Assembly: GCA_005408345.1 (NCBI GenBank) | Contig: SEMN01000026.1 | Coordinates: forward strand, 1,008,001 to 1,072,000 | Direction: 5' to 3' | DNA length: 64,000 bases | Origin: Macquaria australasica | Taxonomy: Eukaryota > Chordata > Actinopteri > Centrarchiformes > Percichthyidae | Part shown: one piece after another, positions 44,231 to 57,672 of the stretch | How the letters are laid out: each line of letters begins with the position of its first letter | Numbering within the stretch: position 1 is the first letter of the stretch | Notes under the pieces: model-generated | Told to the model about the DNA's origin: nothing | The model's input: only the letters and a program-made list of their open reading frames with translations | The model's database searches: none | Made by a program: the position numbers and the translations under genes

Positions 44231-47200
44231 TTAATATCGCCGTGAGCCATAGCCACCTCCACCGCCGCCACCAGAGCTGTAGCCACCTGCAGTTAAGTAA
44301 TGGTCACCACCAAATGTGTTAAGATACTCTTCTGAAGAAATGATGATGTTATGTCACTGGATGTGTCATTTTGAAGTCTAATCGTGACACACGGAGTTGG
44401 AGGGTAAAACTCACCGCCATAGGGTCCACCCGAGTTTCTGCCACCAAAGTTGTTTCCCTTCATGGGCCCATAGCTGGACTGCTGCCCACCATAATTTCCA
44501 AAGTCGTTGTAATTTCCACCCCCTCCATAACCTGAAGATGTAAGTGTCAATTTCAAGGCAAGTCTTGATTTCAGGTGTCTAACACTGCATGTTTTCTATG
44601 GATTACATCTAGCACTTTAGTTTAACAGTCTAAATTCTTGAGTAAATAAAATGTTTACCGCCGTCATTACCCCCGTAACCTCCATCGCAGCTGCCACCAA
44701 ATCCACCACCTTGGTTTCCATATCCTGGACCACCACCTCCATAACCCCCTCGGCCTCCTCCATAGCCTGGTCCTCCACCATAATTTCCTCCTGGACCTAC
44801 AAAAGTGAAAAACAAAGCAAACTCACAACATAACCTTATTTATGAATTTTTACATTTCACACTTCTTAAAAGTAGAATTGTTGCTCACAATTGTCGAAAT
44901 CATCACCATAACCTCCTCGTCCTCCACCGTAGCCACCTAAAAAAACAAATATATTATGCATTAAAACTGTGACCAATTTGTTTATTCTTGCGGCCTTGTC
45001 ATGGATGAGACCATGTCCACACTAATGTAGGTAAATCTGAAACACAATCTCACTCTGCTCTGGCCTGTTGTCCACACTAAGGCGCCATTTATTTTCAAAA
45101 ATGCACTCTAAAGTAGACAACTTTGAAAATGACAGTCTTGCCTAGTAGGCTGGGTCAACATTTCACAAACATGACAACATATTTCTGAATAGCATGTTAA
45201 AAAGTCGTTTCTGTCACCTCCGACTTTCTGTAGCCACATATTTTGCATGTTAGTACAGCGGACTACCTACATATTCCTTCACTAAAGGTACCCATCTGTC
45301 TGTTGTCTGACAACTGCATGAGATAATATTGTTACTACTCTTAGCCTTTGTTATCATGTAACTTTTATAAACACTGTCTTATACTCCTATTGCCTGACAA
45401 CAGATTCCCTTAACCGTGAGTTCAGCAGAGGTAAAACACAAAGTGCTCACAGAGAGTTGGAGACAACAGAGCGTAGAGCTTCACCCTGCCTAGACCAAGC
45501 GGAGTAACCGGTTTTACGAAATGATAAGGCGCCATGCACCATTTAGTTGTTTGCCCACTGACATAAAAAAATAAAAAATAAAAAATCAGGAAGAAGCGAC
45601 CATTTTACTTTTTTTTTTTTATGTCTCTGTGTGGATGTGAAACTTTGATCTGGAAACCTCTTTTGACAAGTAAACACCACTATCAAATGTACCTGCATTA
45701 GTGTGGTAAAGGCCAGAGGCACTTTCATCTGGTATGCAAATACTACTCACCTCGGCCAAAGTTGCCACCACCTCCATAATTACTACCTCTCCCCATGAAG
45801 TTTCCAGATCCTCCACTCCTGCCTGGTATGAAGAAAGGTGTCATTTTAGATTTGTTTATAGCACCAATGAACTGACAGCTGCATACAGTATATACAATAA
45901 AGGTCTGCAAGTATAACTTTATTCTCCATTTGATGGTGCTTACCCCTGTTAGTGGATATAGCACTCATTTCCTGTTTTGAGAGAGCTTTCCTGACCTCAC
46001 AATTGTGGAAGTTGATTGTGTGGAATTTCTGGGCTGTAATGAAAAAAAACACCAAACTTTCATACCACTGCTTAATGTTTACCTACAGCCTTGTTAACTC
46101 TGAAGTCTAAACAACCACATACCAACAATTTTGTCTACAGTGTCATGGTCATCAAAGGACACAAAGCAGAATCCTCTCTTCTTCCCAGTGGAGCGTTCCT
46201 CCATGATGTCAATGCATTCGATCTTTCCATACTTCTCAAAATGCTCCCGAATGTGGTACTCCTCTGTGTCCTCCTTGATACCGCCGACAAAGATCTTCTT
46301 CACTGTCAGATGGGCACCTGGTTTGTTGGAGTCCTGAAACAGAGTGCATCAGTGAGCACAGACCAAACAATAGCATCGCTGTAGAGTCTGCCTTCAGGTC
46401 TGGGATTTGTTTACCTCTCTGGACACGGCTCTCTTGGGTTCAACAACTCGGCCATCTACTTTATGAGGCCTTGCTTTCATAGCCTCATCGACTTCCCCTA
46501 CAGCGGAGTATGTTACAAAGCCAAACCCTCTTGACCGCTTGCTGTTGGGGTCCCTCATCACCTGGAAACAACAGAAGGATACACTATGGTAGTGAGAGCA
46601 GTTTAACTGGACTGTAGCTATATTTACAAGTTAATGTTGTTTATTATTATTATTATTAGACACAGGTTACGATGAAAATAAGTACCACACAGTCCGTGAG
46701 ACTTCCCCATTGTTCAAAGTGGGCCCGTAAACTCTCCTCCGTCGTTTCAAAGCTCAGACCTCCAATAAACAGCTTTCTGAGCTGCTCGGGTTCTTTAGCT
46801 TCGTGGTCCTATAAAAGCATAACAAAATATATAGATATACACCATTGCAGCTGTAAATAATGTGACAGGCAACTAGCTGTTGAAGCATATCAGCACAGTT
46901 ACATAACGTTGCTGCGCTCCTGAACCTGAACCTGCAAATACCGTTACACCGTCTTGACACGAGTGTTTGTACCAGGCCGTAACGTTACACCTGACGCCAA
47001 CAATAAACTACACTATCGTGTGTAATTAGGCTGTCAAATAAACCCAGTGCACTGAATATTACCTTGGCTATATTTTACTTCGCAGAAGAAAATGAGGCCC
47101 GCAGTTAACCTGCTTAGCGTTTGCTTACTTCAGGGATGCCGCAGGTTGACCACTGCGTTATTACCAAGAGCCTCCGTCAATCTGTCTGCCATAACGAGTA

Positions 47201-47515
47201 ATGTGGGCTACAGAAAGTCAAACAGCGCTGTTCGTTTAACAGTCAACTAAAACAGTAGCCCAGCACGGAGCTCTCCGGTGGTAACGCCACCTAGTTAGCA
47301 TGTTGACATCTTGACAACCGTTAGCTTAGCTGCAGCGCTGAATCTTGAGCTACGTTAAAGCAACAGAGAAGCCACGTATTGCAGCGCAGCACCGTGCACC
47401 GCCCCGCCAATGTTACGTACATGCTAAAGAGTAACCACAGCTTTACAGCATTTTATTAAAAAACAAAACAAAACACGTATTTCATTTGTAATGTTTGCGA
47501 GCACCTCACCTCCAT
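44231..47515 (-). CDS. hnrnpa3: Heterogeneous nuclear ribonucleoprotein A3 (hnRNP A/B family), complete, 10 coding exons, 335 aa
   Basis: Nuclear RNA-binding protein that shuttles with mRNA and acts in splicing, export and transport. Coding exons, minus strand: 47510-47515, 46686-46808, 46415-46561, 46123-46333, 45944-46033, 45751-45822, 44889-44936, 44659-44796, 44415-44531, 44231-44286. They total 1,008 nt, are GT-AG and in phase. RRM1 has RNP2 KLFIGGL (14-20) and RNP1 RGFGFVTY (54-61). RRM2 has KIFVGGI (105-111) and RGFCFVSF (145-152). Residues 193-335 form a Gly-rich RGG/prion-like tail with an M9-type PY nuclear localisation signal (about 291-316, NYGGQQSSYGPMKG to PY). It ends GSRRY. 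The N-terminus (MEDHEAKEPEQLRKLF) is short, unlike the long Arg-rich start of human A3. Synteny beside nfe2l2 and agps supports hnrnpa3 over A1. Confidence 0.93.
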
Positions 47516-47580
47516 TTTGCACTTGCAGATGTCCACGGGAGCAGAGCTGAGAGCTGAACGTATCACGTGATCCGGTTCTG
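46880..47580 (-). promoter_or_regulatory. hnrnpa3: hnrnpa3 promoter and intron 1 CpG-rich region
   Basis: CpG words and GTTAGC/GTTAC elements are frequent across intron 1 and around the start codon, flanked by AT-rich DNA. Exon 1 codes only for Met-Glu (47,515-47,510) before a GTGAGG donor, as in other hnRNP A genes. The transcription start is probably near 47,540-47,600. Confidence 0.5.
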
Positions 47581-47652
47581 CCCCAGTCCTGCTGGATTAT
47601 AAAGCTATAACACATGTTGGCTGCTGTGGTTCATGTATACGAATTATCATAC

Positions 47653-47658
<6 letters not shown>

Positions 47659-47708
<50 letters not shown>
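47659..47708. repeat. Microsatellite (AT)n
   Basis: About 25 AT units upstream of hnrnpa3. Confidence 0.95.
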
Positions 47709-47711
<3 letters not shown>

Positions 47712-47782
47712 GGATTGTTTCATCTTAAAGTGCAGATGTTATAGACTTTGTCCCTTTTTGTTGTCTGGCCATCTAGATAATT

Positions 47783-47797
47783 TGCGCCATCTACTGG
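47783..47797 (-). promoter_or_regulatory. CTCF-like motif, minus orientation (14 of 15 positions)
   Basis: The minus-strand word CCAGTAGATGGCGCA differs from CCASYAGRKGGCRSY only at the last base. It lies about 270 bp upstream of the hnrnpa3 start codon and faces the plus-oriented site at 33,055. Confidence 0.4.
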
Positions 47798-47829
47798 TGA
47801 AAGAGGGATACGTCTGGACGGAACAATAA

Positions 47830-50800
47830 ATCCTCATCCAGCCCTTCTACCTATTGTAGTCCTGTCAGTTTCCAAGTAGAAAACCAAAAAGGGGTGGGAA
47901 ATACAAACACAGTGGGTCACTATAGACCTGAAGTACACTACAATTTGGTGAAGCTCAGTGTTTGGGTGTGGATTCAATTTGATGGACATTTCAGATCTCA
48001 ACTGTTCACGTCATGTTTGTGTTGCTAAGCAATTGTGAGTGTCCCGTGTTTGTGGTCTAACTGGATTTTCCTAATAAAGATACATAACAATAGCCTTATT
48101 CAATCTCAATCTGTGTTCGGTTTATTGTCAAGCCCAAATAAGAATATAATATTACTTAACAATATATGACGTTGCACATACTGTACATACTTAGTGTGTG
48201 TAGGCTATATGTGTATAGGTAGGCTATAGGCCTATATGTATATAAGTAACTGTATATATTGTTATTTTATTATATTCTAATTAAAATATTTGTACATATG
48301 TTCTAGGTGTGTGAAGCATGAAGGGGCTACAACTTATATTTTATTGTGCAACCCTGTGTTGTAAAATGACAAATAAATGGACCTTGATACCTTGATACAT
48401 GTGAATATTAATAGAGTATAAGCTATAAAACCTGAATATCTTATGACAGGAACAGATATGAGCCAGCACGACAGCGTAAGTCGAACTGATTTATTTGGAT
48501 GTATCAATTAGTAGGATATGTGACTTACTAGTCTGAGCATGGCCTAATTAACCTGTTAGGGTTACTACTGGTCCCCCACCTACCACCCTTTGCACAGTGT
48601 GTATGTACACTGGTGTCTCAAAGTTCCCATTAAGTTTAGTGCAACCAGTTTCAGTGCGCTGAAATAATAGTTAGTTTGTGGTAATTTGATGATTTAATCC
48701 AACTTGTAGAAATATGCATGTATGTAGGGATGTGCAACATGTAAACACAATAAAAACATAAACAATAAAGCTCTTAAAACTATATTTTGAAGCAGAGTCC
48801 CTCTACAACACAAGGCCTGAAAATTAGCTGATTATGAAGGACTCACCTTAGTTGATATTGCACTTTAGTGGTGCAAATTCACTCACAAATCTGCCATTAA
48901 TCAAATTACCAAAACCAACTGACATGCAGTGAGTCTGGCAGTTGCACAATCTGTGTATGCTGGGTATGCAGCAGCATCTCCACAGCAGCAGCATGCACTG
49001 TACACTGTACACCATAACAAGCATAAATGCAGCCATAACGTTCCTGTTTCTTAATGCGTTTCTCCAGTGTTTGGCATATGCCAGTGTGATTATTGCAACT
49101 GAACTCCTTGCTACATAACATAATTACAAAATGTTTGTAACTGATACAACTGACCACAAAACATCAACATTACAAAGAGAGTTCATTTCAATAATCAGAA
49201 CAGTAGGTCTATGTTTCCAGTTTTAACAGAGCAGTCGTTTATTTGTATTTGTGGGTGTCCAAGGAAAGGCTGCTTGCAGAAATAGGACTGCTATAAGAGG
49301 CCATATAGTCACTGAGTTGATTCTGCAAATACTATTTATTTGAAAGATGAAAAGACTCAAAATCATAATTCCTCAGACAGAAAAACTGCAATACTGAAGA
49401 GCACCAGTTGTCAAGTCCACCCTCAGCAGAGCTGATTGAAAGACACTCAACAGGATACTGTATTTGCTTAACAACACTACCACTTTTTTTCATTTTGAAT
49501 GTATGGCAATAAAAGTAAAAAAAAACAAAACAAAAAAAAAAACACTGCCAACTGTTAGGGTCTCAAAAAGTGACCATGGAGTAGAATAAACCTCTCAGAG
49601 AACCTCAGCTAACCAAATGAACTTCACAGAATTACATATTCACTGAAGTGCTATTGTATATTTAAGGAGTTATTATATTTATCTCTGTAAGCAGCATCAT
49701 GTCAAGTAGCACTCTCATTGTTAACTTCCATTAATGCATTCATTCTGTATAATATTAGCATGATGTTACTGATTAAGGAGCAATTTCTCAGACCAAACGG
49801 CCTCATAGCATGATTAAAATGTAACAAGACTCATATTCAAATTGTATTCATCTATAATTGTGTAAACATGACATACATCTGTGTTTTCAGTTCGAGTTAG
49901 ATCTCTCTGACAAGGATACTTGATTGGGCAAGTATGATCTATGAGCCAGATGCTACTGAGCCTTGTTGAAGCTGACCAGCATCTCCAAATATATGACTGT
50001 TTTATGGTTTAGACAATGTCTGTCATTAACTTTATTGTAGTGTGTGAGGAAAATACAGCCCCAATAAAAAGGGTAATGTTTTTCTGACACTATTAATGAT
50101 GAGTATTTATGATCAGTCCATAGTTCAAATTCAAGAGACAGTCTGTGTTTGGCTCCTTTTATTCTACTGCAGTTACTGTATTTGCTCTGTACGTGCTCTG
50201 TTCCTCTTATTATTATTTTTTTAATATTTACAAATGAGTAAATCACAGCTAAATTACAGTTTACAGTACATTTTTTCCTTAAACATCTAATGACTGAGAG
50301 GAATTGGTAACATCATTTTTACTCCAGACCATATACAGTAGACCTTAGTTAAGGAACATTATTGAAAGCAGTAATACCAATATCTTATATTTATTGTTTT
50401 ATTTATTTATTTTTAATGTCCTGCCATGTGAACATGTGAAAACCATCTTCCTCTTTGAGAATTGGACCCTGTTGGACCATTTGAGGATGGTGATGGCATT
50501 GCTGACAATAACAGGCTATATATTATCTCTATATTTGCAGTGGATGCCTGTTCAGCAAGACCAATGTTACACTTACCATCTGAAGCCTGTGCGAGCCACT
50601 GTTGTTGAAGTAGATGGTTGGGGTATTGTCCAAATGTCATGGCAGTTTGAAGTTTTTTCCACGTCTGTATTGGAACAAGCAAGAGTTACAATCCAAACAA
50701 GCATTAGAATGCATTATGTAGTCATGCAACAAAAACTCTGCATACCAGATTCTGTCATAATTTCTGTACTTGCATGTTTTAGAAACTGATCCTTGATGGC

Positions 50801-51083
50801 CATGATACTGTAGCTTTGTTAGTGAGATTACTTGTATTTTAATCACAATTTTCTAATAGTTTTTTGAACAATTATTACCATGTATAAACTAACTTTAGCT
50901 CCAGACAGCTGATGTTTTCCTCCTTTATCTTAATATCTATCTTATTATCCCCTGGAAAAGAAAGATAAAAAAACACTGATTTTGGAAATATGGCTGATGT
51001 TTTGATGCATTGTAATTTATTCTTCGTTCGGCAGTTTGAATTTGTTGAATTAATGTCAGTACCTGACATTTATTACCCAGTGT
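47830..51083. other. Intergenic AT-rich tract upstream of hnrnpa3
   Basis: No supported gene. A possible LINE 3' tail lies at 48,110-48,400 and an A-rich run at 49,516-49,542. A 131-codon plus-strand frame at 50,394-50,789 overlaps an 89-codon minus-strand frame and has no recognisable domain; its length is within chance expectation for this much AT-rich DNA. Confidence 0.55.
48110..48400 (+). mobile_element. Possible LINE 3'-end fragment
   Basis: The segment ends TGTTGTAAAATGACAAATAAATGGACCTTGATACCTTGATAC (quoted in part: AATAAATGGACCTTGATACC), a tail with a short terminal repeat like fish non-LTR elements. It starts near CGGTTTATTGTCAAGCCC. No coding part; low certainty. Confidence 0.3.
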
Positions 51084-51620
51084 CAGTGGTGGAAAGTAAC
51101 TAAGTACATTTTCTCTGGTACTGTACTTGAGTACTTCCACGTATTATTCTATACTTCCATTTTACTGCATTTAGAGGGAAATATGATACTTTTTAGTCCA
51201 TAATGTTTATCTGACAGCTATAAAGCAATGTATTGTTGCGGTACATTGAATAACTAATAATTAATATGAATGCATTAGTGTTTTACATGCAAAACATATG
51301 ATGCTTTGTGTTTTATATGCTTATAAAATGCAATGCTATTAGGTAAACTACCCAACAGTACATAAACTAGTTAAAATTAGCTCCATCTTGACAAAATGCA
51401 ACATAAAAATGCTGAATACACATGAATGTATCAGTACAGATAATCAAATAATGAATAATAATGTCACACTGACAGGGGCCATTCTGCCTGCATTATGAAT
51501 ACTTTAAGTATATTTATTAACCTTTTGAATGCAGGACTTTCACTTGTGATGCAGTATTTTTAAATTATGATATTGTTACTTTTACTTAAGTAAAAGACCC
51601 AGTTACTTCTTCCTCCACTG
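51084..51620. mobile_element. CAGTGGTGGAAAGTAACT-type teleost element, near complete
   Basis: It begins CAGTGGTGGAAAGTAACTAA and ends AGTTACTTCTTCCTCCACTG, which are inverted relatives. The interior has TACTGTACTTGAGTACTTCC and ACTTTTACTTAAGTAAAAG. It is the same family as the cluster at 31.4-33.0 kb. Non-autonomous. Confidence 0.7.
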
Positions 51621-52975
51621 TCACTTGTATCTGAATCCTCTCCGTGGTTAAGAAGAGCAAGTATACATGTATAACTGCCTGATTCAAACCACGACTGAAA
51701 TCACGGTATGTCCACCACTGATCAAGTTTAAGAATCACTGTCATTTAACGAACTGCATAGTTGTAGATGAAGACAGCAGAGAACAACTTTATTATTAACA
51801 CTTACGCATTTTGGCTTATGGCATTCATTAGGGTCAGCAAACAACACTATATTTAAATATGTGTGTAACTTGCCAGTAGCTGAAGTTGCACCTTATTCTG
51901 TGTTTCATGATGACCATTATCATATCCCAAACAGACCTGTGACCACAATGAACAAATGCCCAGCAATCATCGCTGCAGGCCTGATAAATGATCTCATAAT
52001 TGAAAGTCTTCATCTGAGATCTGCAAGGAGGATCTGAGCTGAGTGTAGCGAGTACACAGTACAGTATCAGTCTCTCACAGATGTAGTTTGATGGATGCTC
52101 TGTGTACACCTCCTCGCCCCAACCTCAGGACAACATGTTTGTTTGGTTGTTGATCACACCCCTCAGTCTTTGTACCTAACTGCCCCCTGACACAAAGATA
52201 TATCACAGGTCCCACACACTGCTACCTGCCAGGGACATTTCTGTTCGGTGCACATGTGGAGGCTGCTTTGTCCTCTTGTATGGCATTTTAAGAAAACAGT
52301 GAAACACGTTTTTATTTCTAATATATCAGCTTCTGTTTTATCAATGTAGTTTTGGGTATTTATCACTGCTACGTATGCCTGTAGGCCTTCAGCTAGGTCC
52401 AGCGCTGGAGAACTCAGATTTAAATGCAATTAGCAGTTCATTTACATCAAATGGAGTACAAAACTGATAAAAGTAACAGTTAATGACACCCATAAAAAAG
52501 TCTTGCTCTGATTTACCATACAAATTTTTTCTGTGACAAATGAGTGATATAACGATCCCCTGAAATAGAGGGGGATGACATCCTGATGTGGACTAAAAGG
52601 CAGCACTTAGAACCACGATTAAATAATTAATACAGGTTTTATACCCATTTTACACCGCCAAATTATGGTTTGCCATATATCTGAGACGCAGCGGCCGAAG
52701 AGTACCATGTCAGCAAAAATTTCATGTACAGTAAATCTTTGTGAGGGAGGAGTCAGTGGCTGCAAATCATCTGCGAGGTGAGGGATGACATGAATATAAC
52801 CTTTCCCCCTTTTATTCTTATCAGGGGGCACGGGTGAAAATACAGAGTATGGAAACACACACACTCACTTTTTTTTTTTTTTACCTTTGCATCACATTAA
52901 TTGGATCATATCAATAGAACTGCTGCTCTGATTGTTTTCATCAGCACTAAGTTCAGTTATAGAGGAAGTGATCCA

Positions 52976-52990
52976 ACAGTAGGTGGCACC
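52976..52990 (+). promoter_or_regulatory. CTCF-like motif, plus orientation (14 of 15 positions)
   Basis: ACAGTAGGTGGCACC fits CCASYAGRKGGCRSY apart from the first base. It is one of two plus-oriented matches 275 bp apart. Confidence 0.4.
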
Positions 52991-53250
52991 ATATCATAAT
53001 GCTCCACACAGGGTGCCAGTGTCAAGGATCATACATGAAAGAACTGCCAAGCCTGCAGGGTTTCCTTTCCACTAAATCCACTTAATCCACACTGACTAAC
53101 GTAAAAATGACCTCTTCCTGGGTACAATCAACCCACATATGTCCAAACACAAGCCTTTCGATTTTCACAAAGCAAATAATAACTAAATTGACAATATAAC
53201 CTCTCACATAATGTCCATATTGTGCCTGATTCTCCTTTCAATTTCAGTGT

Positions 53251-53265
53251 CCTCTAGATGGCGCC
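53251..53265 (+). promoter_or_regulatory. CTCF-like motif, plus orientation (14 of 15 positions)
   Basis: CCTCTAGATGGCGCC fits CCASYAGRKGGCRSY apart from the third base. Both this site and the one at 52,976 point rightwards, away from hnrnpa3. Confidence 0.4.
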
Positions 53266-54641
53266 ATGGTCCATGAAAAAATGGGCCTTTTATTTTCAAA
53301 TCACATCACCTTGTAAATGTCAAACAATATTCCTCCATACTAAATTATTATTTTTCCCTTGTGTCACATGTCTGGTTACTTGATTATCTGCAATCATCTC
53401 AAAAACTTAATTATATTTGTTTCTATTTGTTTCCTTAATTAATGTAATTATGGGACAACACATTTTTATTATTGGCCTATTAGCTGTTGCATAGCAAAAG
53501 TATACTTTATTAAGGGGGCTGCTGCAAAATGATTGATTTAAACCATTACTTTCTAACTTTCTGAATAATTGCAGGACATAGTAGTGTATATTCCAGCTGG
53601 TTTTATTCCCTTTTTAGCACAAGTCACGTGTTTTCATTGTCTTGTCATTTGTCTCTGAAATATTTTTCATGAACTTAATGTCCCACACAAACCCTAACCC
53701 TCACTGTCTCTGGTGCCTGGGGCGTTAAGGTTGACCTTGTCCTGAGAAAGCGTAGACTTGGCTCCATGACTCCATTAGGGAAGCCTGCCTGCCATAACCT
53801 GGGTTTGGGCAGACGGACATACGTAAGTGGAAACTCTGAGGAAATGGAGATTCAGAGCAGGGAAACCAGGGAGTCAATTTAGTCACTGTCTACTACCTTT
53901 TTGCATGCAAGTACAAAGCCAATCTCACACGTCGGTGTTGACTAGAATCTCTCTCTGAGGAATTTAGGGAAAGAACAATTCCTAGCATCTGTTTCCTGTT
54001 CACTTGCATGGAGGAAACTGGGTGTAAATCACACCAAATATAAATAGAATCAGCATTCAATTTACAGGAGCTAAAGTTGGTTACAGTGGCCTTGCATTTT
54101 GGTTCTCTCTGTCACTAAAATGTGTGTGTGAAGAGTTGAAAGCAGACACATAACTGCATTAAATGCATCACAAGGCCATAACAAAGCAAGAATGATGTGT
54201 TTTTCTACCTTACCCCAGAATTACATGTTTTGCAGGATAACAGTACAAAAGATTAAATATTACAAAAAATAAATTACAATTAGCCCAATGAACACAAATA
54301 TATTTTAAATACCAGCTGCAAAATTTGTGATAGTAGTCTCTTTTAAAAAAAAATTTGTATAGAATTAGTATGGTCTTACACAAAATAATTAAATAATTCC
54401 AGCTATTAGCATATAAAAACATTATATTTGCTGAGTAAAGCATTTAGTAAAATATGTGTATTTGTGTCAAGAATGTATTAAAATTGTATGTAAAATTGTA
54501 TTAACATTAAACTGGATCTATAGGAATGAAGTGAGATCTGAGTATAAGCTAATTTCAGCAGGTAGAATTGTTGAACTTTGTCCATGTTCAACCTTATGTT
54601 ATATTGCTTGAACTCCTAAGGGACTGAGATACACTGTTTTC

Positions 54642-54669
54642 ATCTATCTATCTATATCTATCTATCTAT
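54642..54669. repeat. Microsatellite (CTAT)n
   Basis: Six to seven imperfect tetranucleotide units. Confidence 0.85.
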
Positions 54670-57627
54670 TCAATTACTTTGCTTTTTATTTAACATTGAC
54701 TGATTCTTTTAGTCTGATACATGGTGGCCATCTCACTGTGTATTGATACTGTCAGACAGGCCAGGACAAAGCCCTTTTAAATGAGCTACAGGTCAGGGTG
54801 GGCTTGGAGTTCTCCTGTATATGGACAGATAATTGCAGGTTTTCTTCAAATGCTCTGTGGGAGCAATAAAGTGTGTTAGGTTGTTTGGTTTGTCAATCCT
54901 TTTCCAAATGAATAATGCATTGATGGGATTCAAGCCATGTGTGTGAAAGCTGGTGTTATAATCAGTACAAAATGCCCGCATCAATCCAGAAATGTGACCG
55001 TTTTTGCATTTTTAAGCCAGTGACTGTAACCTTCTTTTATCTCAGCTTTTAGTAGAATAGAAAGAGGAGGAGTGATTATGCTAGGAAACAGTCCAATGCA
55101 TTGGCCTATTGATGTCCAGAGAAGAGACACAGATAGTGTGGTGTAATAAAAACCTTTATTTACAGCTCCTCAGCGGAGAGCAGCAGACGAGTGCTGTGTT
55201 TCCCTCTGGCACTAATTGACTGCCTGCAGCAGGAGAAACATAGACTCTCACCCCTCGCTGGCGCGCTGCTCTCAGATGTAATAATAACCGCTATGCTTCC
55301 TCTCAATGCACTTCCAAAGTCATCCTCCTCTACAGCTATTGTAAAAGAGTATTTATTTTGATAACGCAGGGGTTGTCTAATAAAGTGAAGATTTGGGACT
55401 GCATTTTTGTGCTACCCTGCATGGCTGCTCTCTGTTTAAACAGTGTTAGCCAAAAGTGATCTGTGCAGCTCCAAGGCAGTTGTGTGCGGTCCATTCAGTG
55501 CATGTCCCTTCTTCCTGGGTGAGAAATAAGGGAGGGGGCAGGTGTGGGAGGCAAGGGAAAACCATCTCTCCCTTCCCCTAATTTTTGTGTACGGGCAACA
55601 AACGACCACAAAAGTGCTGCTTTCACAGTTTTCTGTGGCCCGACGTTGAGCTCCCGGCAGAACGAGACAAAGGAATGGCGGGATGATGAAGTCCCGAGCA
55701 GTGCAGGGCAGGTGTTTCCTCGGTCTCCTGGGAGCCGGGGAGTACACCTGCCCACTACTAACCCACTGTGATGGATCGATGAAGCAGTAACTGACTCAGC
55801 ACTTGAAGAGCTCTACCTGGGATTAGAGCACAGAGGACCTGATTGAAACACACTGTCATCCCACAAACAATAACACACATCCATCTTGGCGGGCCGGCTC
55901 GTCTTCACCTCCCCTGTGCTTTACTATCACTGAGAATGATTGCACTGTTGATGATGAGAGGAGCAATCTATTGGATGAGAGGCAACGGCTAAATTTCTGC
56001 AGACATGATGTCTAATGGCACCACTTGGATAAAGTAAACACTATCTGCATCACTATGAAGCAGCTGAATTATGACCTTCGCACCTGGTGATCCAATATTG
56101 GTTTACAGACATGAATACATATGCACACACAGACACACACACACACAGACATGCACATGCAAAACACATGCATGGACTTATAAACACATCTACATGAATG
56201 CACACATGTACACACTCACACAAAACCTCAAAATAGTTATACACACACACATACATAAACAGTGCTATGTGCCCAGGCAGTCAGATAAACACATTTCTGT
56301 AATGTTTTGAATTAGATGATACTCCATTTAAAGAAGAATAACCATAAGGCCTGCGTGGTCCCAGGAGTCGATGACTAATGTAATATAATAGCCAGTGCTG
56401 GCATGGGTCATTTTGCAAGTCGACCCAGGCAAATTCTCAATGGCCTTTTATCCAGTTAGAGAAATGATTACTATCAGTGCATTTCAACACATTTTCAGAC
56501 TTTATAGAGATCCATTTTCATCATACAATGCCCATAATAAACGTGTCTTGGACAAAAAAATGTAACCACAGTAAATAGAGAGCAAAATGGTGCTCTAAGT
56601 ATTTCAGGAACCTGCTGCTTATAAGTAAAATTAATTTAGGATGCAAAATATTAAAATGAACAATTTGATAAAAACACACAAAACAATCCCATATAGTCCC
56701 TTGCTGAAATGCGACCAATACCTTTGTATTCACTTTAAGCAAATAATATGATAATACTTGCTATTTGCTGAATTGATGCTGTTGACACTCCTGCAGATTT
56801 AAATTCAGTTTCCCTTTTTTTATCAAGTGCAAATTTAAATAGATGATGGTTTCATTTGTACATATTTGACCCCTTTCACTGCTGAAAATTGTCTGTGTTT
56901 GATGCAAATTGTGATTCATGTAAAGGTATGTGGAAGCTTTGAAAAATAAATTACATGCAATGCTTAAACACAACTTTGGAGGGAGCCTTAAGCATGATGT
57001 TGAACCTAATGCAAAAGCCCATTGCCATTAGCCTCTTTCTCTCTTCTTAAGCAAATATTTATACTATATATTTATACTACTATGTAAGACACAAGAAATT
57101 GTAGTGGTTTTGCATTGATATTACTTGATTATAGATTCTGTGTAATGATAATAATAAGAAGTGTTGATTTGGAAAGTGACACAGGCGATGGCCTCTCATA
57201 AATGTCTTAAGTGTATTTTCCTGTATCCTTTGTAAATTTGCATGCTTTTCTTACAGTAGAAAAAGTATTGAGCAAAGCAGGCAGATTCAGTAACATTCAT
57301 GTTGCTTTTTCTCTGCATTGATTAAAATGCAGCAGCAAATAGTTTATTAAAATAGTGCTTTCATGGGTGAACAATAGAGTAAATGTTTAGAGAGAGACTG
57401 GATGCCGTTCCATCTGGCGGTGGCATCAGAATATCTGGCTGCACTTTGCTGTAGCCAGCCACGCTTCCTTATCTTGTCCTGTTCTGCTTATCTGGCCTGT
57501 GTACAGAGTTGGGTCTGTAATGAGCGTCACGCCTACACCTCTCCCCATGTGGATGGACCGACTGCTGTCCCACGCATCCGTCCACACATACAGTGAGTGG
57601 AGGAAGGGTGTGTAATGCTCTGTGTGC

Positions 57628-57630
57628 CAC

Positions 57631-57665
<35 letters not shown>

Positions 57666-57672
57666 CACACAC
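57628..57672. repeat. Microsatellite (CA)n
   Basis: Interrupted CA repeat. The frames translating as Cys-Val or His-Thr strings across it are not genes. Confidence 0.95.

Larger units (their letters stand above)
51621..55130. other. Intergenic tract with no supported gene
   Basis: The tract is AT-rich, with a (TATC)n microsatellite at 54,642-54,669 and the two CTCF-like words. Open frames here (51,834-52,109; 52,163-52,429; 52,619-52,864) lack any recognisable protein. Confidence 0.6.

Noticed and set aside
50394..50789. 131-codon plus-strand open frame in the intergenic region
   Set aside because: An opposing frame overlaps it, there is no recognisable domain or promoter, and one frame of this length is expected by chance in 64 kb.
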